DNA of 14,685 nucleotides from Campylobacteraceae bacterium. Lineage in GTDB: Bacteria; Campylobacterota; Campylobacteria; Campylobacterales; Sulfurospirillaceae. Under the pieces are notes generated by a model. It did not search any database. It saw only the letters and a program-made list of their open reading frames with translations, and was not told where the DNA came from. The position numbers were made by a program, and so were the translations under genes. Shown one piece after another: positions 7,302-14,195 of this stretch. The stretch is taken from positions 1-14,685 of the forward strand of contig JALUMZ010000049.1 in NCBI GenBank assembly GCA_027055635.1, given 5' to 3'. Each line of letters starts with the position of its first letter. The first letter of the stretch is position 1.

Positions 7302-8406
7302 TCTGAAAAATACTATCAAAATATTTCATGGACCGCAACATCCCGGAATTACAGGAAATATGAGTGTGGAGCTTGATTTGCTCGGTGAAACCATAAAAAG
7401 AGCTCAAACACATGTGGGATATCTTCACAGAGGTTTTGAAAAACTTGTTGAGCGAAGAACTGTTGTACAGGCTTTTACAATTGTTTGTAGAATCTGTGTG
7501 CCCGAACCTGATCCAAATGAAGAAAATTTTGCAAGAGCAGTTGAAAATCTTGCAGGACTTGAAATCAGCGAAAAAGCAAAATATATAAGAACAATGGTCT
7601 TAGAGATGCAAAGACTAGCGACTATGTTCTTGTGGATGGGTGGACAAGCAGGATCTATCGGTCTCGGGCTCATACCTCAGTGGTCAGTATGCGATAGAGA
7701 CTATATGCTTGATCTTTTTGAAGAGTTAACAGGCGGTAGAGTCTATCACATGTATGCTTTTCCAGGCGGTGTAAGAAGAGATTTGCCTGAGGGATTTTTA
7801 GACAAACTATCTGATTTGTTGGATTATTATGAAAAGAGAATTATAGTCTATAACAATACTTTTTTTGATAATGTCATCTTTAAAAAAAGAGCTATCGGAG
7901 TAGGTGTGGTAAACAGGGATGAAGTCTTAAAAAATGGCTATGTAGGACAAACCATGAGAGCTTGCGGAATCCAAAAGGATGTCAGAAAAGATATGCCATA
8001 CTTGATGTATGATAAGTTGGATTTTGACATACCGATACAGCAAGATGGAGATGTTTATGCAAGGGCAATCGTCAGAAGAGATGAGATGCTTCAATCTATA
8101 AGAATTTTGAGACAAATTATAAAACAGATGCCCAAAGAAGGAGATATATTACAAAAGATTCCAAAACATAGAAAGTTTAAACTTCCTGCAGATGATACTT
8201 ATGTGCAAACAGAAAGTGCAAGAGGTGCTATGAGTTACTATATGGCAGGTGATGGAAGTGAAAAGATAAGAAGGATGCAGGTAAGAGGGCCTTCCTTGGT
8301 GCATGCATATACATTACTTGAGAAACTGTTGGTAGATTCTGAATTGGCAGATGTTGCAATGACGATGAATTCGCTGGGTATTTGCCCACCGGAAATAGAA
8401 AGATAA
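7291..8406 (+). CDS. mbxL: NuoD / [NiFe]-hydrogenase large subunit-like, with both CxxC motifs changed to CxxE (MbxL-like)
   Basis: A 371-residue member of the group-4 hydrogenase large subunit / NuoD family. It begins with FHGPQHPG (12-19), has YLHRGFEKLVERR (44-56) and ends with RGPSLVHAY and SLGICPPEIER. Aligned without gaps on the hydrogenase L1 motif (RICGIC, then 13 residues to AVE), it reads R-I-C69-V-P-E72. The L2 motif DPCxxCxxR reads G-I-C365-P-P-E368-I-E-R371. So the two terminal Ni ligands remain and the two Ni-Fe bridging Cys are Glu. The protein stops exactly at the position where hydrogenases are cleaved, so no maturation peptide exists. An ordinary Ni-Fe site is therefore unlikely. 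Start ATG 7291 follows GAGG; an in-frame ATG at 7255 would extend into mbxK without support. Generic tools may call it nickel-dependent hydrogenase large subunit. Confidence 0.92.
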   Translation: MKNDLKNTIKIFHGPQHPGITGNMSVELDLLGETIKRAQTHVGYLHRGFEKLVERRTVVQAFTIVCRICVPEPDPNEENFARAVENLAGLEISEKAKYIRTMVLEMQRLATMFLWMGGQAGSIGLGLIPQWSVCDRDYMLDLFEELTGGRVYHMYAFPGGVRRDLPEGFLDKLSDLLDYYEKRIIVYNNTFFDNVIFKKRAIGVGVVNRDEVLKNGYVGQTMRACGIQKDVRKDMPYLMYDKLDFDIPIQQDGDVYARAIVRRDEMLQSIRILRQIIKQMPKEGDILQKIPKHRKFKLPADDTYVQTESARGAMSYYMAGDGSEKIRRMQVRGPSLVHAYTLLEKLLVDSELADVAMTMNSLGICPPEIER

Positions 8407-8416
8407 GGGGAAAATT

Positions 8417-8827
8417 ATGGCTATAGATGTAAAAGGTGTTTTATCACCGTTAAGTGCGATAGGAACTCTTTTTGAGCACCCTAGAACACTCACATATCCT
8501 GAAGTTAAAAAAGATATTCCCATTGGATATAGAGGTTTTCATATAAATAATCTGGAAACTTGTGTAGGATGTGCAAGTTGTGAAGAGATTTGTATGAATG
8601 ATGCCATAGATATGATTCATCCCGATAGAGAATACAATGTGAAAAATACAAGCGGATGTATCCCAAGAATCGACTATGGAAGATGTTGTTGGTGTTCACT
8701 TTGTACCGATGTGTGTCCTCCCGGCTCACTCAAACTTGACAATATTTGCACACATGCAGATTGTGATCCCGATAACTTTCTCTATATGCCCAAAAATCAT
8801 AAAAATATAGGGGAGGAAGCGTCATGA
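8417..8827 (+). CDS. mbxN: NuoI-like 2x[4Fe-4S] ferredoxin subunit (MbxN-like)
   Basis: A 136-residue polyferredoxin subunit of the NuoI/HycF/MbhN family, which passes electrons from soluble ferredoxin towards the NuoB-like subunit. It has two cluster motifs: C49-C52-C55-C59 (TCVGCASCEEIC, followed by Met instead of the usual Pro) and C90-C93-C96-C100 (CCWCSLCTDVCP). The N-terminal lead YRGFHINNLETC is typical of NuoI. Four further Cys lie outside these motifs (C81, C91, C111, C116), the last two in a tail with CTHADCDPDN. ATG 8417 follows AAGGGGA, ten bases after the mbxL stop. No NuoE/F/G-type NADH module is nearby, which fits ferredoxin as direct donor, though this is inferred. Confidence 0.9.
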   Translation: MAIDVKGVLSPLSAIGTLFEHPRTLTYPEVKKDIPIGYRGFHINNLETCVGCASCEEICMNDAIDMIHPDREYNVKNTSGCIPRIDYGRCCWCSLCTDVCPPGSLKLDNICTHADCDPDNFLYMPKNHKNIGEEAS

Positions 8828-9294
8828 GATTTTTATTTTGGACTATTTTTTTATTTATAATCTGGGTTGGTCTTACTATGAGTTTTGATATTCAAGAACT
8901 CTCAACTGGCTTTATCGTATCTTTTATCATAGCTATGCTATATGTAAAAAACTATCCTAGTAGTGATAGTTTTCGATTTAGACCTCTTGCATATATCATA
9001 TATCTATACACATTTTTAAAAGCCTTGGTTTTAGCAAACTGGGATGTAGCTAGAAGAGTGATAGACCCAAAACTTCCTATAAATCCTGGAATTGTAGCTA
9101 TAAAAACCAATTTAAAAGAGGACTACAAAAAACTGATGTTGGCAAACAGCATAACTTTGACTCCCGGAACTATAACCATGGATGCAAGAGATGATACTCT
9201 TTTCATACACTGGATCGATGTGGTAACTTCAGATGTAAAAGAAGCGGGTGAAGAGATAGCCGGAGATTTTGAACGAACACTAAAAAATTTGTAA
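8824..9294 (+). CDS. mbxA: MrpE/MnhE-family antiporter subunit (MbxA-like)
   Basis: A 156-residue protein with two or three N-terminal membrane helices (about 1-40 and 57-73) and a cytoplasmic C-terminal half. VLANWDVARRVIDPK (69-83), NPGIVAIKTNL and ANSITLTPGTITMD match the MnhE family (vl..n..va..vl.p...pgiv....l......l.A..iTLTPGT). The ATG at 8824 overlaps the mbxN stop (ATGA) after GGGAGG at 8811-8816. It is the last gene of the operon and is followed within ten bases by a hairpin. In archaeal MBH/MBX operons the MrpE-type A gene comes first, directly before the MrpF-type gene, so its place at the end is a rearrangement relative to that layout. Confidence 0.9.
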   Translation: MRFLFWTIFLFIIWVGLTMSFDIQELSTGFIVSFIIAMLYVKNYPSSDSFRFRPLAYIIYLYTFLKALVLANWDVARRVIDPKLPINPGIVAIKTNLKEDYKKLMLANSITLTPGTITMDARDDTLFIHWIDVVTSDVKEAGEEIAGDFERTLKNL

Positions 9295-9301
9295 CTAATT
9301 G

Positions 9302-9330
9302 TAGGCAAGATGAAAATCTTGCCTAATTTT
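9302..9330. terminator. Hairpin terminator between convergent operons
   Basis: A perfect 10-bp stem (TAGGCAAGAT at 9302-9311, ATCTTGCCTA at 9316-9325) closes on a GAAA tetraloop and is followed on the + strand by A and four T. It lies 7 bases after the mrpE-type stop and 3 bases beyond the ackA stop on the other strand. On the - strand the stem is followed by an AT-rich stretch with a weak T run further on. It fits an intrinsic terminator for the + strand operon, and probably works for both. Confidence 0.75.
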
Positions 9331-10510
9331 ATATCATAGATTTAACCTGTAAAGCGATCTCTAACTCTTCATTTGTTGGAATTACCAAAACCTTAACTTT
9401 ACTCTCTTTTTTATTTATCTCCAATATCTCTTTTGCTCTTTGATTATTTGCTTCTAAATCCAGAGATATACCTAAATTTTCCAAGTTGGAGCAACTGTTT
9501 TTTCTTACATCTATATCATTTTCACCGATACCACCTGTAAAAATCAAGCAATCAACTCTACCCAAAACTGCGGAGTAAGAACCGATATATTTTTTGATTC
9601 TATAGCTAAACATCTCTAGTGCAAGCTTTGCCTTTTCGTCACTGTTTTGTGCCATTTCACCGACTTCTCGCATGTCGTTATTGCCACAAATTCCTTTGAG
9701 CCCGCTTTTTTTATTTAGCATATTATCGAGTTCATCTATACTTAATCCTTCAACTCTTGCTAGGTAAAATATGATAGCAGGATCTATATCGCCACATCTT
9801 GTTCCCATGATTAATCCCTCAAGCGGGGTTAAGCCCATGGATGTATCTATACTTTTTCCGTTTTTTACAGCACTCATACTAGCACCATTTCCCAAATGCA
9901 GAGTTATGGCATTTAATTTGTCTTTATCTATATTTAGATATTTAGCTGCTTCTTTTACTATAAAATGATGAGAAGTGCCATGAAATCCATATCTTCGCAC
10001 CCCATCTTTCTCATAAGTTTCATAAGGAAGTGCATACATATAAGCATGAGGTGGTATGCTCGAGTGAAAAGCCGTATCAAATACAGCCACTTGAGGAACA
10101 TTTGGACAGTGCTCAATCGAACTCTTGATTCCTTCTAAGTTTGCAGGATTATGGAGAGGCGCTAGCGGTATAAGTTTCTCTATCTGTTTTATCACACTTT
10201 CATTTATGATTACGGGTTTTGAAAATTCTTCCCCGCCATGTACAACTCTATGCCCTATGCCATCAACCTCACACAAGTCTTTTATGATTTTTGACTCTAT
10301 TAAAAGCGAATTCATAATCTCCAAACCCTCTTTATGGTTTGGAATAGCTATATTTCTCTCTAACTCCTTGTCGCCATACTTTATCTTTGCATGGGAGAGT
10401 TCTTCTCCTATTTGCTCTATAATGCCAGCTACTAGTGATTCATTTGTTTTGGCATTGAAGAGTTGAAATTTTATAGAAGAGCTTCCGCTGTTTAGCACTA
10501 AGATTTTCAT
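9329..10510 (-). CDS. ackA: Acetate kinase
   Basis: A cytoplasmic kinase of 393 residues, normal length for the family, that converts acetyl phosphate and ADP to acetate and ATP (reversible). The acetokinase landmarks are all present: NSGSSSIKFQ (7-16), GHRVVHGGE with R88, VFDTAFH with D145, GFHGTSH with H177, LHLGNGAS with H205, GTRCGDIDP with R238, FTGGIGEN (325-331) and TNEEL with E381. These correspond to the catalytic residues known from Methanosarcina acetate kinase. The gene starts 3 bases after the pta stop, and AGGAG at the pta end is its ribosome binding site, so pta and ackA form one unit. Nothing is missing or unusual. Confidence 0.97.
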   Translation of the reverse strand: MKILVLNSGSSSIKFQLFNAKTNESLVAGIIEQIGEELSHAKIKYGDKELERNIAIPNHKEGLEIMNSLLIESKIIKDLCEVDGIGHRVVHGGEEFSKPVIINESVIKQIEKLIPLAPLHNPANLEGIKSSIEHCPNVPQVAVFDTAFHSSIPPHAYMYALPYETYEKDGVRRYGFHGTSHHFIVKEAAKYLNIDKDKLNAITLHLGNGASMSAVKNGKSIDTSMGLTPLEGLIMGTRCGDIDPAIIFYLARVEGLSIDELDNMLNKKSGLKGICGNNDMREVGEMAQNSDEKAKLALEMFSYRIKKYIGSYSAVLGRVDCLIFTGGIGENDIDVRKNSCSNLENLGISLDLEANNQRAKEILEINKKESKVKVLVIPTNEELEIALQVKSMI

Positions 10511-10513
10511 GGT

Positions 10514-12607
10514 TTAGACTCCTTGTGCCTGTATAGCAGTAATTGCAACTGTATTTACGATATCAGCTACTAAGCAACCCCTGCTTAGGTCATTTACTGG
10601 TTTATTTAAACCTTGCAAAACAGGTCCTATAGCTATGGCACCTGAACTTCTTTGAACTGCTTTGTATGTATTGTTTCCTGTGTTTAAATCAGGGAATATA
10701 AATACCGTAGCTCTTCCTGCAACTTTACTATTTGGAAGTTTTGTTTTTGCCACTTTTTTATCTATAGCGGCATCATACTGGATAGGTCCTTCAACCAATA
10801 AGTCAGGCATCTTCTCTTTTACTATGTTTGCAGCATCTCTGACTTTTTCAACATCATCGCCTTTGCCAGAATCTCCGGTTGAGTATGAAAGCATAGCAAC
10901 TCTAGGCTCAATACCAAATATTTTCGCGGTTTGTGACGAAGTCATGGCTATTTGAGCAAGTTGCTCGGCATTTGGATCTTGATTTACTGCACAATCCCCA
11001 TATACTAAGACTTTAGTTTCAAGACACATAAAAAATACACTAGAAACGATAGATATATCAGGTTTTGTTTTTATGATTTGAAGTGCCGGTCTTATGGTGT
11101 CTTGTGTAGTATGAACTGCACCTGAAACCATACCGTCTGCATCACCGCAATGAACCATCATAGTTGCAAAATAACTGTCTAACTCAAGTGATTGTTTTGC
11201 AACTTCAAGGCTCAAGCCTTTTTTCTTTCTTAACTCATAAAAAATATTTACATATTTATCCATCAATGGAGATGTTTTAGGATCTATAAATGTGGCTTTT
11301 GATATATCTATACCTAAAGTTTTGCTCTTTTCTAAAGTCTCTTTTTTATCTCCAAGAAGTATGATTTGAGCAACATCTCTTCTAAGAAGTATCTCTGTAG
11401 CTCTTAGTATCCTCTCATCCCCGCTCTCTGGTAAAACAATTCTTTTTTTATCGCTTCTTGCTCTCTCAAAAAGACCAAATTCAAACATAATAGGAGTTAT
11501 AGTATCACTCGTAATTTCTGATACTATTTTATTTCCGAGATAATTTGTATCTACATTAGATGAAAAAAGACCCATGGCAAGAGCAATTTTTCTATCGCTT
11601 TGCGGAGTGATAGTAGCTGGCACATCCTTAACTTTCATAGCAGTAGTATATGTATCTTCCTCGACACTCAGTATTGGCATAGTGCATTTATCAAATCCAC
11701 TGAACAATTTTTTGATAGATTTATGAGGCAAGATACCTCCTGTTAAAAGTATGCCGGAAATCGTTGGATAATTTTTAGAAAAAACAGAACTGAGTGAACC
11801 TATGATTATATCTGATCTATCTCCCGGGACAATAATCAAGTCGCCATCTTCTAGATATTCTAAAAAGTTTTCTAATTTCATTGCAGCAATTTTACTCTGT
11901 TTTACAACTCTTCTTAAGTCTTTTTCTTCACCAAGTATCTGAATACACCCAAGATTTTTTTTGATTTCAGCAACAGTAGGAGTATCTAACTCGGTTACCT
12001 CCTCTAATAGATATACTGGAGAATCTTTAGTGTTAAGAGATAGCAGATTGCCTCTAAGCTCATTTGTAATTTTTGGATCAATTCTATTTACAAATGTAGC
12101 TATATGAGTACAGCCGGCATTTTTTATTGAATCTTTCTCTATGGAAATTTCATCAAATATCTCTATAGCACTCTTGTTCTTTCCTTTTAATACACTGATG
12201 TAGGGAGCTCCTAAATTTTGTGCAATAGCAAGATTAATGTCAAAATCAACACTATTAGAAAAAGAGGAATTGTTTAAACCTTCAACAACCACAAAGTCAT
12301 AGCTGTTTTCTAATTTTTTAAATTTTTCTAACAGAGATTCAATAAAATAATTAAATTTATTTTCTGCCATAAAGTTTTCTACTTCATGTGTAGTAAAACC
12401 ATAAGCATCTTCATAGTTCATATCAAGTGCATATTTTTCTAGTACAAAAGAAGTATCATGATCTTTTTCACTAGATACATCTATAACAGGTCTAAAAAAA
12501 GCAACCCTTCCTAGTTTTCCTTTCAATAACTCCATAATTCCCATGGTTATTATCAGACTGCCTGCAGCAGGCTCTAATGATGATATGTATAGACTATCAG
12601 CCTTCAT
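10514..12607 (-). CDS. pta: Phosphate acetyltransferase, long form
   Basis: A 697-residue phosphotransacetylase of the long, three-domain type (E. coli Pta is 714). It transfers acetyl from CoA to phosphate, supplying AckA. Residues 1-200 are a BioD-like P-loop-type domain, in which the loop region (SSLEPAAGSL, 9-18) looks degenerate. About 208-325 is the DRTGG regulatory domain with PGDRSDIIIG. From about 385 the catalytic PTA/PTB domain follows: KRIVLPESGDERILRA (388-403), GMVSGAVHTTQDTIRPAL, SYSTGDSGKGDDVEKV and IGPVLQGLNKPVNDLSRGC near the C-terminus. ATG 12607 has AGGGGGAG just upstream. The upstream spacer carries a candidate promoter and a long inverted repeat. It is separated from murF by 154 bp, so it may also receive read-through. 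Confidence 0.96.
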   Translation of the reverse strand: MKADSLYISSLEPAAGSLIITMGIMELLKGKLGRVAFFRPVIDVSSEKDHDTSFVLEKYALDMNYEDAYGFTTHEVENFMAENKFNYFIESLLEKFKKLENSYDFVVVEGLNNSSFSNSVDFDINLAIAQNLGAPYISVLKGKNKSAIEIFDEISIEKDSIKNAGCTHIATFVNRIDPKITNELRGNLLSLNTKDSPVYLLEEVTELDTPTVAEIKKNLGCIQILGEEKDLRRVVKQSKIAAMKLENFLEYLEDGDLIIVPGDRSDIIIGSLSSVFSKNYPTISGILLTGGILPHKSIKKLFSGFDKCTMPILSVEEDTYTTAMKVKDVPATITPQSDRKIALAMGLFSSNVDTNYLGNKIVSEITSDTITPIMFEFGLFERARSDKKRIVLPESGDERILRATEILLRRDVAQIILLGDKKETLEKSKTLGIDISKATFIDPKTSPLMDKYVNIFYELRKKKGLSLEVAKQSLELDSYFATMMVHCGDADGMVSGAVHTTQDTIRPALQIIKTKPDISIVSSVFFMCLETKVLVYGDCAVNQDPNAEQLAQIAMTSSQTAKIFGIEPRVAMLSYSTGDSGKGDDVEKVRDAANIVKEKMPDLLVEGPIQYDAAIDKKVAKTKLPNSKVAGRATVFIFPDLNTGNNTYKAVQRSSGAIAIGPVLQGLNKPVNDLSRGCLVADIVNTVAITAIQAQGV

Positions 12608-12628
12608 GTCTCCCCCTAAAATTTTTTT

Positions 12629-12695
12629 AACTGACCTTACGCACTATATCACATCATCAGCAAACAAAAAAGAGGTATAGTGTGTAAGGTCAGTT
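12629..12695. repeat. 20-bp inverted repeat in the pta upstream region
   Basis: Left arm 12629-12648 reads AACTGACCTTACGCACTATA. Right arm 12676-12695 is its reverse complement with one mismatch (19 of 20; position 12641 is G opposite T 12683, a wobble pair if the + strand were transcribed). The 27-base loop is AT-rich. On the - strand, the direction of pta, the stem is followed by a run of A and then TTTT, so it does not look like a terminator for murF. It could be a twin operator or a structured 5' leader. Confidence 0.8.
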
Positions 12696-12721
12696 ATAAT
12701 AATACTATAACAATATAACAA
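12693..12721 (-). promoter_or_regulatory. Candidate sigma-70 promoter for pta-ackA
   Basis: On the - strand, TTGTTA (12721-12716, four of six to TTGACA) and TATAAC (12698-12693, five of six to TATAAT) are separated by 17 bases. The -10 box overlaps the right arm of the inverted repeat by three bases, so the start of transcription would fall within that arm. The area is full of TATAAT-like words, so another nearby -10 box could be the true one. Campylobacterota promoters often lack a clear -35 element. Confidence 0.35.
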
Positions 12722-12761
12722 AGTTATAATAAAAAATAGACAAAATTTAAATATTAAAGTC

Positions 12762-14195
12762 TTACATAAAGGTTGGAGCATCATTTGAGAATAGTATCAA
12801 ATCGCCTGCTGATGTGTGGTTGGCAAGTATATTTTGCAGATTGTCTTTGTCTTTCAATATCAATTTTTCACTTCTGCTTATATATTTGTTTAAGATTTTT
12901 AAGTTTGTCTTGCCTGTTATTATAGTTAGATCAAAAATTTCATCTATTTTTTTAGCTAATTTTATATTTGCTTCTTCACTACTCTCTACAATACCCGGAG
13001 TTACTATGACTCTTCTGCCATTGTATGTCGACACCAAATCATAAGAGCTCAGCATCCCTTCAAGATTGCCATTAAAACTATCGTCAATGATAATTTTGCC
13101 ATTTGCCTCTATCTTTTGGAGTCTATGCTCAACACCTTGCAAATTTTCTAAACTTTTTTTGATATTTTCTATGTCAATACCTAGATAGAGTGCCACCAAA
13201 ATAACTACTTCTAAATTATTTGCGTTAAAAGAGCCTAAAAGTTTTGTGTGAAAATTTATATCTTCATTATTAAGTAAAAACAGAAAATTTATACCGCTCA
13301 AATCAGCTTCTATATTTTTGATTTTTTCTGCATAGATTGTCATATTTTTATCTGGTTTGACATTTGCACTATTGTGTATAAAGGATTTTTCAAGCCTGTT
13401 TGAATTTAAAAGTTCCATTTTTGTATTTCTGATATTTTCTAAACTTTTAAAATACTCCAGATGCTGTTCGCCGATTTGTCCTACTATGGCGATATGTGGA
13501 TTTATGAATTTAGCGATTTCATCTATATCGCCTTTTTGTCTAGCTCCTGCTTCGACAATATAAAAATCCAAATCATTGCTTAAATTTTCATTTATATCTT
13601 TAATGATTCCAGCTAGCGTATTTACGCTCCTTGGCGTTTTGTAAACTCTATATTTACTTAAAAGTACTTCATATAAAAAATTTTTTATGCTTGTTTTGCC
13701 ATAACTTGCCGTGATAGCTATAATTTTTAAGTTTTTATTGGAATCAAGTTTTGCAAGTGCCTTTCTTTTGTAATCATAAAAGAGAATTTTCTCAAACAGA
13801 TAACTAGCAAGATATGAAAAGAAAAGAGGTAATATAATACCGTAAATTGCGCATTTTGAACTGCTAAAACACAAGGTATCTTGAAAAATTACAGCCAAAG
13901 CTAAGAAGCCAAAAAATCTTTTTATGCGTGCAGTAAAAACGAGTTTTTTGTCTAATTTTCTTTGCCACAAAATAAGAGTTGGGATAAGCAATATATAAAA
14001 ATAATAGACAAAATATATACCGCTGAAATAATAGACAAGAATAGGAATAATAAAAAAATAAAAGTGCCAGTCATATCTGTTAAAATGCAAAACTACGCGC
14101 TCTATTTTATAGCTATACCACTGCATTGCGCTCATAAAGTAGTATCCTAGAGAGAGAGTAAAAATGATGTGAGTGAATAGATAAAAATATTGCAA
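12762..14195 (-). CDS. murF: UDP-MurNAc-tripeptide--D-Ala-D-Ala ligase with N-terminal membrane domain
   Basis: A 477-residue Mur ligase that would add D-Ala-D-Ala to the peptidoglycan precursor using ATP. Residues 1-140 are hydrophobic with about four predicted membrane segments, an extension absent from E. coli MurF. The ligase part has the P-loop TASYGKTS (162-169), VEAGARQKGDI (214-224), GEQHLEYFKSLENI (242-255), GSFNANN (321-327), HRLQ (357-360) and DDSFNGN (371-377), the usual MurF landmarks. The start is TTG at 14195, directly after the stop of the upstream hydrolase gene, with AAAGGA seven bases before it. The next in-frame ATG would remove 20 residues of the first helix. No hairpin follows the stop. 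Other Mur ligases are less likely because of the hydrolase neighbour and the DD..N motif. Confidence 0.87.
   Translation of the reverse strand: MQYFYLFTHIIFTLSLGYYFMSAMQWYSYKIERVVLHFNRYDWHFYFFIIPILVYYFSGIYFVYYFYILLIPTLILWQRKLDKKLVFTARIKRFFGFLALAVIFQDTLCFSSSKCAIYGIILPLFFSYLASYLFEKILFYDYKRKALAKLDSNKNLKIIAITASYGKTSIKNFLYEVLLSKYRVYKTPRSVNTLAGIIKDINENLSNDLDFYIVEAGARQKGDIDEIAKFINPHIAIVGQIGEQHLEYFKSLENIRNTKMELLNSNRLEKSFIHNSANVKPDKNMTIYAEKIKNIEADLSGINFLFLLNNEDINFHTKLLGSFNANNLEVVILVALYLGIDIENIKKSLENLQGVEHRLQKIEANGKIIIDDSFNGNLEGMLSSYDLVSTYNGRRVIVTPGIVESSEEANIKLAKKIDEIFDLTIITGKTNLKILNKYISRSEKLILKDKDNLQNILANHTSAGDLILFSNDAPTFM

Noticed and set aside
7291..8406. An active [NiFe] hydrogenase large subunit (group 4)
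   Set aside because: Family and fold fit, but both bridging Cys are Glu, the C-terminal processing peptide is absent, and no maturation genes are nearby.
17..9294. A complex I (nuo) operon, as subunit names such as NuoH, B, C, K and I would suggest
   Set aside because: NuoE, F, G, A and J are missing, and MrpB, C, E, F, G-type genes are present, which are typical of MBH/MBX complexes and Mrp antiporters.
17..9294. A plain Mrp Na+/H+ antiporter operon
   Set aside because: A NuoB-, C-, D-, I- and H-like electron-transfer arm lies inside the same operon, so it is a redox-driven complex.
9771..10466. Open frames on the + strand opposite ackA, and similar antisense frames in other genes
   Set aside because: They are shadows of strongly conserved genes, with no family similarity and no ribosome binding context.
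12629..12695. Rho-independent terminator after murF, or the ends of an insertion sequence
   Set aside because: In the murF/pta direction the stem is followed by A residues rather than a T run. The arms enclose only 27 bp with no coding sequence.
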